Assembly: GCA_910587195.1 (NCBI GenBank)
Contig: CAJUKL010000012.1
Coordinates: forward strand, 1 to 56,284
Origin: an uncultured Clostridia bacterium
GTDB lineage: Bacteria; Bacillota; Clostridia; Lachnospirales; Anaerotignaceae
Reading direction: 5' to 3'
DNA: 56,284 nucleotides
Every line of letters begins with the position of its first letter. The stretch's first letter is position 1. This document shows positions 8,591 to 16,472 of the stretch, one piece after another. Under the pieces are notes generated by a model. The model was given only the letters and a program-made list of their open reading frames with translations, made no database searches and was not told the origin of the DNA. The position numbers and the translations under genes are program-made.

Positions 8591-8658
8591 AGTTTTTCCA
8601 CACTCATTTCTTTTTTCACTCCATTTAAAATAGGCTGTCTTTGTTTTTCTAACTCCAT
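8587..8658 (-). CDS. 23-aa ORF translationally coupled to feoA
   Basis: A short reading frame in a different frame from feoA starts at ATG 8658 and stops at TGA 8587-8589; the TGA overlaps the feoA ATG (ATGA). Its ribosome binding site GGAAAGGAG (7 bases before the ATG) is the only strong one in the feo leader. The peptide is charged (begins MELEKQRQP, ends KEMSVEKL) and has no cysteine or membrane segment. It may serve only to deliver ribosomes to feoA. It is too short for similarity to be judged by eye. Confidence 0.55.
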   Translation of the reverse strand: MELEKQRQPILNGVKKEMSVEKL

Positions 8659-8680
8659 CTTTTCGCTCCTTTCCACAAAA

Positions 8681-8716
8681 GAAAAGCCTTATCACATAAA
8701 ACAGGATAAGGCTTTC
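8681..8716 (-). terminator. Terminator or attenuator between ferredoxin gene and feo operon
   Basis: On the minus strand GGAAAGCCTTATC pairs with GATAAGGCTTTTC across an 11-base loop and runs into a U-rich TTTTCTTTTG tract. It lies 4 bases after the ferredoxin-like gene and only about 20 bases before the 23-codon ORF. There is therefore no room for a separate feo promoter after it. Confidence 0.75.
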
Positions 8717-8719
8717 CGA

Positions 8720-9349
8720 TTATTTTATCATTCCATCTCTGCTAATTGTTATGACATGGAGAGGAATTTGTTTTCCGCTTTCTTGGATTGCCTTTGTTAC
8801 AACATACTCCATACCGCCACAGCAAGGAACCTCCATTCTGGTTACTGTAATACTTTTTATGTCATTGTTGCGGAATATTTTTGCTAATTTTTCCGAATAG
8901 TCTATCGCATCTAATTTTGTACAGCCTATAATAACCGCTTTTCCTTGCATAAAATCCCTATGAAAATCTCCATAAGCATAAGCAGTACAATCTGCTGCAA
9001 CCAATATATCACCAGAAAAATAAGAAGCATTTTCTGGAACCAATTTTATTTGCACAGGCCATTGTTCTAGTCTGCTTTCTATTTGTTGTTCCTTTTCCTT
9101 ATATTTTTTATTATTTTGCTTTACTGCTGCCTCATCAAAAGGTGCTGCTTCTCTTTCTTCAAAGGAAATGGCATTTGTGGGACAAGTTGGTAAACAATTT
9201 CCAAGTCCATCACAATAGTCATCTCTTACTAATACTGCTTTTCCATTTTTGATAGCAATCGCACCTTCATGGCAAGCATTTGCACAAGCACCACAGCCAT
9301 TGCAAAGTGTTTCATCTATTTTAATAATTTTTCTTATCAAAGCACTCAC
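8720..9349 (-). CDS. Two-[4Fe-4S] ferredoxin-domain protein
   Basis: A 209-aa cytosolic iron-sulfur protein. The N-terminus has two cluster motifs, CNGCGACANAC near residues 16-26 and CDGLGNCLPTC near 46-56 (the second with C-x2-L-x-N-C spacing, so one Cys of the usual set is replaced). The C-terminal half holds further conserved cysteines (VAADCTAYA, IIGCTKLD, VPCCGGME), typical of a family of electron-transfer or sensor proteins found in anaerobes, often annotated only as 4Fe-4S binding protein. It sits directly upstream of feoAB on the same strand, which fits an iron-related role or shared control. Exact partner and reaction unknown. Confidence 0.85.
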   Translation of the reverse strand: MSALIRKIIKIDETLCNGCGACANACHEGAIAIKNGKAVLVRDDYCDGLGNCLPTCPTNAISFEEREAAPFDEAAVKQNNKKYKEKEQQIESRLEQWPVQIKLVPENASYFSGDILVAADCTAYAYGDFHRDFMQGKAVIIGCTKLDAIDYSEKLAKIFRNNDIKSITVTRMEVPCCGGMEYVVTKAIQESGKQIPLHVITISRDGMIK

Positions 9350-9453
9350 TCCTATCCTTTTTTATCTTACTCTAAAATTGACTTTTTTACAATAGTGAAC
9401 TACTCCCACTTAGGGCAACCGCATAAAAAATATTGTATAATAAAAGAAAAAAA

Positions 9454-9497
9454 TAAAAAACTACCCATCATAGCTCTCACAAAGCTAGGGTAGTTTT
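9454..9497. terminator. Terminator of the sucrose operon (bidirectional stem)
   Basis: AAAAAACTACCC (9454-9465) pairs with GGGTAGTTTTTT (9486-9497), with an inner TAGCT/AGCTA pairing. On the minus strand it follows the fructokinase gene and ends in a T tract. ACTCCCA (9402-9408) and TGGGAGT (9511-9517) flank it as an outer inverted pair. The left flank also carries GGGCAACCGCATAAAAAATATTG-like sequence shared with the inverted ends at 25.9 and 26.2 kb. Confidence 0.75.
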
Positions 9498-9612
9498 TTA
9501 TCCAAAAAAACTGGGAGTGACCACCATAATGTGGTGACTGATTTTCCCTTGACAGACAAAATATAGCACACAAAAATGTGTTTTATAAAGCATGTTTTAA
9601 AATCAGTGCTTT

Positions 9613-10578
9613 TTATTTTTTTATTTTCTCCATATCCTCCATAGTAGCATAGGAAGCAATCGCACCTTTTCCCTGTACACTATAGGCACAATATGTATTG
9701 GAAAAATTCATATATTCTACTGCTTTTTGTTCAGACAAATCACAAAGCTTTTGTGCTGTCATTCCGTCCACTGACAACTGATACAAAAAAGAACCAATAA
9801 AAGCATCGCCTGCGCCTGTGGTATCTACTGCTTTAACTTTTTTTCCTTCGGAAACTGCTTTTATTTTTTGGGTATAAACTTCTGCGCCATCTGCCCCTTT
9901 GGTGAACAAAACAAGTTTTACATTTCCCTGAAAAAGAATATCTTTTGCTTCTTCTACTGTTTGATACCCTGTAATAAATTCTAATTCTTCATCAGAAATT
10001 TTTAAAATATCAGCATAAGGTAAAAATTCTAATACCGTCTTTTTTAATGCTTCATGGTCGTCCCACAAAGGTAAACGGATATTAGGGTCAAAACTAATCA
10101 TTGCACCTGCTTTTTGCGCATACTCTATGGCTGTTTTATGTGCATATTTCATAGGATATTCCCCTAAAGAAACAGAACAAAAGTGTAAAGCAAAACTATC
10201 CTCAAACCATTTTTGCTGAATACTTTCTTTTTGTAATAACATATCCGCACTCGGTTTTCTATAAAAAGAAAATTCTCTATTTCCGTCCTCCCTCAATGAT
10301 ACAAAAGCAAGACAAGTATTTGCCTTTTCTGTTCTTAAAATATGTTCTGTATGAATACCAAAATAGTTTAAATCTTTTTCAATTTTATCTCCAAAAGCAT
10401 CTTTGCCTAATTGTGTTATCATTTCAGAAGTACCGCCTAATTTTGTATAAGCACCACAAACATTTGCTGGTGCACCTCCGGTCACTGGATGAAAGGTATC
10501 TACTTCTCCCAAAGAACAACCTTTTTCTGTTGGAATAAAATCAATCAATGCTTCTCCGATTGCTACTAATTTTTTCAT
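9613..10578 (-). CDS. scrK: Fructokinase, PfkB family
   Basis: A 321-aa ribokinase-family sugar kinase that phosphorylates the fructose released by sucrose-6-phosphate hydrolase. The N-terminal VAIGEALIDFIP and GGAPANVCGAYTKLGG (about 34-49) are the first PfkB signature. DTTGAGDAFIGSFLY near 252-266 is the second, with the catalytic Asp in GAGD. Its ATG overlaps the hydrolase stop (ATGA) and is preceded by AAGGAGG, so it is the third gene of the sucrose operon. Fructose is inferred from context; the fold alone would also fit other ketose kinases. Confidence 0.92.
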   Translation of the reverse strand: MKKLVAIGEALIDFIPTEKGCSLGEVDTFHPVTGGAPANVCGAYTKLGGTSEMITQLGKDAFGDKIEKDLNYFGIHTEHILRTEKANTCLAFVSLREDGNREFSFYRKPSADMLLQKESIQQKWFEDSFALHFCSVSLGEYPMKYAHKTAIEYAQKAGAMISFDPNIRLPLWDDHEALKKTVLEFLPYADILKISDEELEFITGYQTVEEAKDILFQGNVKLVLFTKGADGAEVYTQKIKAVSEGKKVKAVDTTGAGDAFIGSFLYQLSVDGMTAQKLCDLSEQKAVEYMNFSNTYCAYSVQGKGAIASYATMEDMEKIKK

Positions 10579-11999
10579 ACAAAATTCCTCCTTATGCTAT
10601 AGCTTTTTGTATTCCACAATTTACAATTTTTTATATTGCAATGATAGTATAGCATAATTTTACTATTTTGTGGATAAAATCTTGTACAAAATACTTCTTC
10701 TCCATCATTGATATAAATTTCCAAAATAGATTGGTCTACAAATAGTGTCATTTTGTCACATTGCTTTAAGCTAACAGAACGGCTTTTTCTGCCTGCTCCT
10801 ATTTCGCCTTTAAAGGAAATTTCAAAATATTGCTGTTCTTTGTTAAACGCTATTTTTATATCCTTTTCTATTTCCACAAAAAAACTTTCTCCACTTTTAT
10901 TTTGATATTCCAGTTCAAAAGAAGGATACACCAGCATATGATTTTTTACTTCTATCTGTTCTCCTCTGAGCTGCTGAAATTCCTCCACAGGCACTTGATA
11001 GATTTTTCCATTTTTCCATTTTAATTCTCTTGGCATTGTAAGCATATGTTGCCAGCCATCTTTTATAGTTGGATTGGTATAGCCTTTTTCATCTGGTATG
11101 CCTGCCCAAGCAATTAAAATTCTTCTACCTTTTTCATCTAAAAATGTTTGTGGTGCATAAAAATCAAATCCTCTATCCCATTCTTTAAAATTTTCCAGTG
11201 TATATTTTCCCGTCATATCTCCTTGCAGCAAAAAGTATCCTGATTGATGGATATTTTGATAATTTCTTTGTTCTGCCTTTAACCCTTGTGGAGAAACAGA
11301 TAGAATCCTTTGTCCATCTAAAGAAAACAAATCTGGACATTCCCACATATAGCCAAACTTTTGCTCTGTTGTAATGGTATTTTGAAACTTCCAATGCTTT
11401 TTATCTTCAGAAGCATAAAGCAAAACAACACCTTTGTCCTCTTTTGTTCTTGCTCCCAAAACCATATAATATTGTTCTTCTTTCCATACTTTGGGGTCAC
11501 GTACATGAAGCGTCAAACCTTCTCCATAATCTTTTTGCGTCATAATACACTCTTTATCTTTAAAATGAATTCCATCATCACTTTCAACAAAAACTGTATA
11601 AGATTCTCGTCCTGTATTGATATAATCAAAATCGCCCTCTAGTTTTACATTTCCTGTATAATACAAATACATTTTTTCTTTTTCTACCAAAGCACAACCA
11701 GAATAGACACCATGCATATCAAAGGGCTGGTCAGAAAAAAGTGGTACTCCAACATAATCCCAATGAATCATATCTTTACTTTTATAATGTCCCCAAAATT
11801 TCAAACCACCTTCCACATCAAAAGGAGAATATTGAAAAAACACATGATATTCTCCTTGATACATACATAAGCCGTTGGGGTCATTTAGCCAGCCAACGGG
11901 GGGCATCAAATGATACCCAGCCCTCCATTGTTGTTTTGTATCTATATCTTTTTCTGCTTTTTCTAGCTGCTCCATAAGATATTTACGCAACACATTCAT
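10575..11999 (-). CDS. scrB: Sucrose-6-phosphate hydrolase, GH32
   Basis: Cytosolic invertase cleaving imported sucrose-6-P to glucose-6-P and fructose. The GH32 catalytic elements are visible: GWLNDPNGL near residue 35 (Asp nucleophile), HVRDPKVW (Asp, transition-state stabiliser) and WECPDLF (Glu acid/base). A C-terminal beta-sandwich domain follows. The frame is open from TTG 12017, but the ribosome binding site GAGGTG lies within that extension, so ATG 11999 is the likely start (474 aa). It follows the PTS gene at once and overlaps the kinase gene by four bases. Confidence 0.94.
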   Translation of the reverse strand: MNVLRKYLMEQLEKAEKDIDTKQQWRAGYHLMPPVGWLNDPNGLCMYQGEYHVFFQYSPFDVEGGLKFWGHYKSKDMIHWDYVGVPLFSDQPFDMHGVYSGCALVEKEKMYLYYTGNVKLEGDFDYINTGRESYTVFVESDDGIHFKDKECIMTQKDYGEGLTLHVRDPKVWKEEQYYMVLGARTKEDKGVVLLYASEDKKHWKFQNTITTEQKFGYMWECPDLFSLDGQRILSVSPQGLKAEQRNYQNIHQSGYFLLQGDMTGKYTLENFKEWDRGFDFYAPQTFLDEKGRRILIAWAGIPDEKGYTNPTIKDGWQHMLTMPRELKWKNGKIYQVPVEEFQQLRGEQIEVKNHMLVYPSFELEYQNKSGESFFVEIEKDIKIAFNKEQQYFEISFKGEIGAGRKSRSVSLKQCDKMTLFVDQSILEIYINDGEEVFCTRFYPQNSKIMLYYHCNIKNCKLWNTKSYSIRRNFV

Positions 12000-12017
12000 T
12001 TTTTTCACCTCAAACAA

Positions 12018-13898
12018 TCATTGAATTTTAATTATTTTATCTCCTTCTTGTACCTGTTGCTCTGTCAATCCTTCTACCTGTTCAAAATCTGCTGTATTTG
12101 TCACAACTACTGGTGTTGTAATTTCATAACCCTCTGCTTGAATTGCTTCTTTCTCAAACGTCAAAAGTAAATCTCCCTTTTTTACAATATCATCTACTTT
12201 GACATGTGTTGTATAATGTTTTCCATTTAATTGTACGGTATCCATTCCCACATGAATCAATACTTCTATACCATTATCACTGGTCATACCAACAGCGTGC
12301 TTTGTATCCATTACTACTGTTACTTTTCCATCAAATGGAGCGACAACTCTACCTTCTTCTGGCTCTATTGCAACCCCTTTTCCAAGATATTCGCCTGCAA
12401 AAGTTGCATCTTTTACAGCATTTAATGCAATCACTTTTCCCTTGATAGGACTATATACTTCTCCAGATTTTATAGGTTCTTTTTTTTCTATATTTTCCTG
12501 TTTCTTTTCCTTTTTTTCCTCCTCATCTTTCCACATTACCCATGTCAATGCAAAGGCTACTCCTACTGCAATCGCCATTGTAATGACATATTGCATTGGT
12601 TTATGTAAATGAAGTAAAATACCAAAGATACCTGTTACTCCTGTACCTGTTGCACCTAAGCCCACAATGGAAGCATACAAGGCACCACAGCCACCACCGA
12701 TAGATGCTGCAACAAATGGTTTAAAAAATCTCATATTTACACCAAAAATTGCAGGCTCTGTAATTCCCATAAAAGCACTTAAGGAAGATGGTAATGCCAT
12801 TGATTTTAATTTTTTGTTTTTGGTTTTTAAAGAAACTGCTAATGTTGCTGCACCTTGTGCTACATTTGCTGCGGAAGCTAAAGGAAGCCAATATGTCATA
12901 CCAAACTGAGAAATCTGTCCCAAATCAATAATAGTATACATATGATGGATACCAGATACAACTGTTGTTGCATATGCTGCTCCCATAATAAAACTTCCTA
13001 TGCCTAATGGCAAGGCAATTAACCATTGTACGCCGCCTAAAATACTATTTTCAATCAATACAAATACTGGACCAATCATTGCTAATGTTAAATATCCTGT
13101 TACAAATACGCTCACTAATGGTGTGACAAATAAGTCCAACATTGCAGGCACAATTTTATGAAGTTTCTTTTCTATGGTACTCAATACCCATACTGCAATA
13201 ATAACGGGGATAACGTGTCCTTGATAACCTACCATATCAATACTATAAAGTCCAAAAAATACACTTTGTTTTTGCAATACACCTTCTGTTGCCACTGTCC
13301 AAGCATTTTGCAAGTTCGGATGTATCATAATCATACCAATAACGGCACCTAAAAACGGATTTCCGCCAAATACCTTTGCTGCACTAAATGCAATTAAAAT
13401 CGGTAAAAAGGTATAAGCTGTATTACTAAAAAGTTGTGCAAAAACATAAATAGAGCTTGTGGTATCAATATCAATAATATGATTGTTTACCATAAAATTT
13501 AAGGATTCCATAATTCCCATTAAAAAACCGCTTGCCACGATAGCTGGGATAATTGGTACAAAAATATCTCCTAATGTTTTAATTGCTCTTTTAAATAAAT
13601 TTGTTTGTGCTGTTGCCGCTGCTTTTACTTCTTCTTTAGTGCTTGCTGTAAGTCCAGAAATTGCAATAAACTCATCATATACTTTATTTACAATACCAGT
13701 ACCAAATATAATTTGCAACTGTCCAGAAGCAAAAAATACACCTTTTACGCCGTCCACTTCTTCTACTGCTTCCTTGTCACATTTGCTATTATCCGCTATC
13801 ACAAGACGTAATCTTGTTGCACAATGTGCTGCTGAAATTAAATTTTCTTTTCCACCGACCTTTTCATAAACCTCTTTTGCTGCTTGTTTATAATCCAT
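12018..13898 (-). CDS. scrA: PTS sucrose-type permease, EIIBCA
   Basis: A 626-aa membrane protein that imports and phosphorylates the sugar. Domain order is EIIB (about 1-80, phospho-Cys26 in AAHCATRLRLV), a ten-helix-like EIIC (about 105-455, with GITEPAIFGVNMRF) and a C-terminal EIIA of the glucose/crr type (about 480-620, phospho-His in VLIHVGMDTVQLNGK). Carrying its own EIIA makes it self-contained. Sucrose is assigned because it is followed by GH32 hydrolase and fructokinase genes and preceded by a LacI-type regulator; trehalose or beta-glucoside EIIs share this architecture. GTG-rich leader GAGGGTGAAAGT precedes the ATG. Confidence 0.92.
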   Translation of the reverse strand: MDYKQAAKEVYEKVGGKENLISAAHCATRLRLVIADNSKCDKEAVEEVDGVKGVFFASGQLQIIFGTGIVNKVYDEFIAISGLTASTKEEVKAAATAQTNLFKRAIKTLGDIFVPIIPAIVASGFLMGIMESLNFMVNNHIIDIDTTSSIYVFAQLFSNTAYTFLPILIAFSAAKVFGGNPFLGAVIGMIMIHPNLQNAWTVATEGVLQKQSVFFGLYSIDMVGYQGHVIPVIIAVWVLSTIEKKLHKIVPAMLDLFVTPLVSVFVTGYLTLAMIGPVFVLIENSILGGVQWLIALPLGIGSFIMGAAYATTVVSGIHHMYTIIDLGQISQFGMTYWLPLASAANVAQGAATLAVSLKTKNKKLKSMALPSSLSAFMGITEPAIFGVNMRFFKPFVAASIGGGCGALYASIVGLGATGTGVTGIFGILLHLHKPMQYVITMAIAVGVAFALTWVMWKDEEEKKEKKQENIEKKEPIKSGEVYSPIKGKVIALNAVKDATFAGEYLGKGVAIEPEEGRVVAPFDGKVTVVMDTKHAVGMTSDNGIEVLIHVGMDTVQLNGKHYTTHVKVDDIVKKGDLLLTFEKEAIQAEGYEITTPVVVTNTADFEQVEGLTEQQVQEGDKIIKIQ

Positions 13899-13937
13899 AC
13901 TTTCACCCTCTTATAATAATATTTTTTTAAAACTAAT

Positions 13938-13953
13938 ATGAAATCGATTTCAT
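13938..13953. promoter_or_regulatory. Operator / cre-like palindrome of the sucrose operon
   Basis: Perfect palindrome ATGAAATCGATTTCAT with central CG, the form bound by LacI-family regulators. Its inner 14 bases also fit the CcpA cre consensus TGWAANCGNTNWCA at every defined position. It lies about 12 bases downstream of the likely -10 and about 40 bases before the scrA start, a good place for a road-block. Confidence 0.75.
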
Positions 13954-13965
13954 TTGTTATCTATT

Positions 13966-13971
13966 ATTATA
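13966..13971 (-). promoter_or_regulatory. -10 element of the sucrose operon promoter
   Basis: TATAAT on the minus strand, 12 bases upstream of the operator palindrome. No good -35 hexamer stands 17 bases away (CTATAC is the best), so the promoter may need activation or simply be weak. Confidence 0.5.
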
Positions 13972-14042
13972 CTGTATTTTAGAAATTTGTATAGAGCCAA
14001 ATTTAACAAATAATTTTATTTATTTTCTGTCAATACCAACAA

Positions 14043-14082
14043 AAAAACTGTTAAAGGGTTTCTTTTTCCTTTAACAGTTTTT
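14043..14082 (-). terminator. Terminator of the LacI-type regulator gene
   Basis: 15-bp stem: AAAAACTGTTAAAGG (14043-14057) with CCTTTAACAGTTTTT (14068-14082). On the minus strand it is followed by a T-run (TTTTTTTG). It lies beyond the two repeat copies that follow the regulator gene, so the repeats are transcribed with that gene. Confidence 0.8.
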
Positions 14083-14094
14083 AACTTTTTTAAT

Positions 14095-14437
14095 AAAGAC
14101 AGAAGTTTTTGAGAAAACTTTTTCTTCCACATACAGAACAAATACTACTTTTTCCACTGGTGGTTCGTTGTCGTTCTCCTAAAGTAACTACTCAACTTCA
14201 TCGCACAGCAGCAAAACGAAGTTTTGCATAAAAGTTCTTGCTTACTTTCTTTTAAGAAAGCGTGAAAAAGACAGAAGTTCTTGAGAAAACTTTTTCTTCC
14301 ACATACGGAACAAATACTACTTTTTCCACTGGTGGTTCGTTGTCGTTCTACTAAAATAACTACTCAACTTCATCGCACAGCAGCAAAACGAAGTTTTGCA
14401 TAAAAGTTCTTTGCTTACTTTCTTTCAAGAAAGTAAG
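14095..14437 (+). repeat. Dispersed hairpin repeat R2: two tandem copies, 172-bp period
   Basis: Two head-to-tail forward copies, the second starting near 14267. Each has a left hairpin (AAGTTTTTGAGAAAACTTTTT-like), an interior containing CACTGGTGGTTCGTTGTCG, hairpin H2 (GCAAAAC, GAA, GTTTTGC; second copy 14383-14399) and the H3 end. H3 is intact in copy two (14414-14437) but decayed on its right arm in copy one (near 14241-14264). The last H3 overlaps the 3' end of the regulator gene, whose stop codon (14415-14417) lies in the palindrome. Nothing else codes in 13899-14414. Confidence 0.85.
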
Positions 14438-15413
14438 TAGAGTTTTGTTCTATAATTTCAAAGCCTAACTTAATTTCTTTCATTATTTTATTGTTTTCTT
14501 TCAATAAATTTAATAACATTTCAGCACCATCTTGCCCACTTGTTTTATAATAAAAATGTGCTGTCGTTAAGGTCGGTTCAATGATAGTTGATAATTTTGT
14601 ATGTCCAATTCCTACAATTTGTATATCCTCCGGAATAGCAATTTTTTTTTCTTTTAAATACTTCATTGCCCCTATCGCTATGAAATCGGTTGCACAAAAA
14701 ATGCCATCTATCTTTTTTTGCCTTGTCAGTAATTCCTTCATTGCTTCATAGCCAGATTCCATTGAAAAATCACTCTCTGTCATAATTTCTTCTTCTATTG
14801 CAATGTGATATGCTTTTAAAGCATCTTGATATCCCTTTTTTCTTTCTAAACCTGCCGCTTTATCTTTTACTGTTACACCAATATAAGCAATATGTTTTCT
14901 ACCATTTGCAAGCATAATTTCCGTTAGTTGCTTCGCTGCCAAAAAATCATTATGATAAATACAACTTGTATAATCCACCTTTTGTCCGATAATAACCACT
15001 GGTACACCAAGTTGCTTAATTTTTTGTTTATGTTCCTTTTTTAGCAGAGTTGCAATAAATATAATGCCTTCTACATTGTTGTTTTGAAAAACACTCAAAT
15101 ATTCTAGCTCTTTTTCTACATTATTTTCGGTATTTGCCAGCAATATTTGAAATCCTTCCTGTGAAAGTACCAAACTAATCCCTGCTACAATTCTGCTAAT
15201 GGTTTCAGAATTAATTTTAGGCAATACAACACCTATCAATTTTGATTTTTTGGTGCGCAATGTTTGTGCCTGTAAAGATGGTCTGTATCCTGTCTGTTCA
15301 ATTACTTTTCTAATCCTTTCTTTTTTTTCTTCGCTGATATATCCATTGTTTAGATAACGAGAAACGGCTGCCCTAGATACATCTGCCAATTTTGCAATTT
15401 CGGCTATTGTCAC
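14415..15413 (-). CDS. scrR: LacI-family transcriptional regulator of the sucrose operon
   Basis: A 332-aa DNA-binding repressor. The helix-turn-helix is at the extreme N-terminus (VTIAEIAKLADVSRAAVSRYLN) with the hinge RIRKVIEQTGYRPS, followed by a periplasmic-binding-protein-like effector domain. The frame is open to ATG 15440, but GGGGGAGGAG sits inside that stretch. GTG 15413, five bases after the AGGAG, also makes the protein begin exactly where LacI-family proteins normally do. The final seven codons (TYFLERK) and the stop are provided by a repeat palindrome, so the native C-terminus may have been replaced. Gene symbol rests on position upstream of the sucrose genes. Confidence 0.88.
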   Translation of the reverse strand: MTIAEIAKLADVSRAAVSRYLNNGYISEEKKERIRKVIEQTGYRPSLQAQTLRTKKSKLIGVVLPKINSETISRIVAGISLVLSQEGFQILLANTENNVEKELEYLSVFQNNNVEGIIFIATLLKKEHKQKIKQLGVPVVIIGQKVDYTSCIYHNDFLAAKQLTEIMLANGRKHIAYIGVTVKDKAAGLERKKGYQDALKAYHIAIEEEIMTESDFSMESGYEAMKELLTRQKKIDGIFCATDFIAIGAMKYLKEKKIAIPEDIQIVGIGHTKLSTIIEPTLTTAHFYYKTSGQDGAEMLLNLLKENNKIMKEIKLGFEIIEQNSTYFLERK

Positions 15414-15475
15414 AAGCTCTCCTCCCCCACTTTTTGACAATATTATTTAAAACAAGTTGTAAAATTGATATATGT

Positions 15476-15808
15476 TTAAAATACAACATTTAAAAGCATT
15501 TTAAAGCGTTCTTGTCCATACACCGCATGTGGAATATCTTTTGGCATAATAATGCTTTCGCCTTCCTGCAACAAAAACTCTTTTCCATCTATTGTAAACT
15601 TTCCAACTCCTTCTAATACCGTTACAAGGGCATCTCCTCCTGCTGCATGGGTACTAATTTCTTCGTCCTGTTCAAAAGCAAACAATGTTAAACTGACTGC
15701 TTCATTTTGTACCAAAGTTTTGCTTACAATCTGCCCTTGTTGATAAGCAATTTCTTCTTTTAATTTTAAAATACTACCTTTTTCAATATTTTTTAACTTT
15801 CCACTCAT
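15476..15808 (-). CDS. Small cupin-domain protein
   Basis: A 110-aa single beta-barrel. Cupin motif 1 is approximated by ISTHAAGGDALVTVLEGVGKFTI near residues 52-74 and motif 2 by LQEGESIIMPKDIPHAVYG near 80-98. The histidines and glutamate for metal binding are only partly conserved. GTG 15823 is in frame but the ribosome binding site GGAGG overlaps that extension; ATG 15808, eight bases after it, is preferred. It is the last of three closely packed genes after diaminopropionate ammonia-lyase. Small cupins of this kind bind or protect small ligands; the role here is unknown. Confidence 0.85.
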   Translation of the reverse strand: MSGKLKNIEKGSILKLKEEIAYQQGQIVSKTLVQNEAVSLTLFAFEQDEEISTHAAGGDALVTVLEGVGKFTIDGKEFLLQEGESIIMPKDIPHAVYGQERFKMLLNVVF

Positions 15809-15824
15809 TTTTATTTCCTCCACT

Positions 15825-16472
15825 TTATTTCAAATATTTTATTACTTCCGATAAGTCATTACATTCTGCATAAATTTGCTCCATATATTGCTTTTCTGGT
15901 GTTACCAAATCTTTGATAAATATTACAGGTATTCCAGCATTATTTGCAGCAATAATACCATTTTGAGAATCCTCTAAAATTAAACAGCGTTCTGCGGCTA
16001 CTTCTAACTTTTCTGCTGCTTTTAAAAAAATATCTGGAAATGGTTTCCCTTGTTCCACTTCATCGCCACAAACAAACAAATCAAAATATTGTAAAAGTTC
16101 TGTTTTTTGCAGTATAAAGTTCATATGTTCTCTTACGCTGCCTGTTGCAACAATGCTTTTAATATTTTCTTTTTTTAAATATTCTAAAAGTTCTATTAAA
16201 CCTTTTTTTACACCAATTTCTTCCTCGTGAAACGCAATTTTTTTTCTTTCCAGCAACAACTTTAAAAAAACATCATAATCAAATTGTTCCCCAAATGCTT
16301 TTTTTAATGCCTCTTGTGTTCTTCTATCGGTTAATCCAATTAAACTTAATATCACATTTTCATCAGGAGGATAACCCATTTGTTTCAATATTTTTCTTAA
16401 TTCCTTCTGCATAATTCTTTCTGTATCTACCATCAGACCATCCATATCAAAAATTATTCCATCAAACATCAT
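15825..16472 (-). CDS. HAD-superfamily hydrolase (beta-phosphoglucomutase-like)
   Basis: A 215-aa cytosolic phosphatase or mutase. HAD motif I is IFDMDGLMVDTE at about residues 6-17, with both aspartates. Motif II is IVATGS near 109-114, motif III a Lys in GKPFPD and motif IV EDSQNGIIAANNAGI near 165-179. The helical cap after motif I is of the PGMB type. TTG 16490 is in frame but the site GGTGGAGG lies inside the extension; ATG 16472 follows it by five bases. It overlaps the end of the ammonia-lyase gene by 11 bases. Substrate cannot be read from the sequence. Confidence 0.88.
   Translation of the reverse strand: MMFDGIIFDMDGLMVDTERIMQKELRKILKQMGYPPDENVILSLIGLTDRRTQEALKKAFGEQFDYDVFLKLLLERKKIAFHEEEIGVKKGLIELLEYLKKENIKSIVATGSVREHMNFILQKTELLQYFDLFVCGDEVEQGKPFPDIFLKAAEKLEVAAERCLILEDSQNGIIAANNAGIPVIFIKDLVTPEKQYMEQIYAECNDLSEVIKYLK

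Noticed and set aside
9454..9517. PreQ1-like or other small riboswitch in the ferredoxin/fructokinase gap
   Set aside because: The stem with flanking A/T tracts reads as an ordinary bidirectional terminator, and the needed pseudoknot bases are absent.
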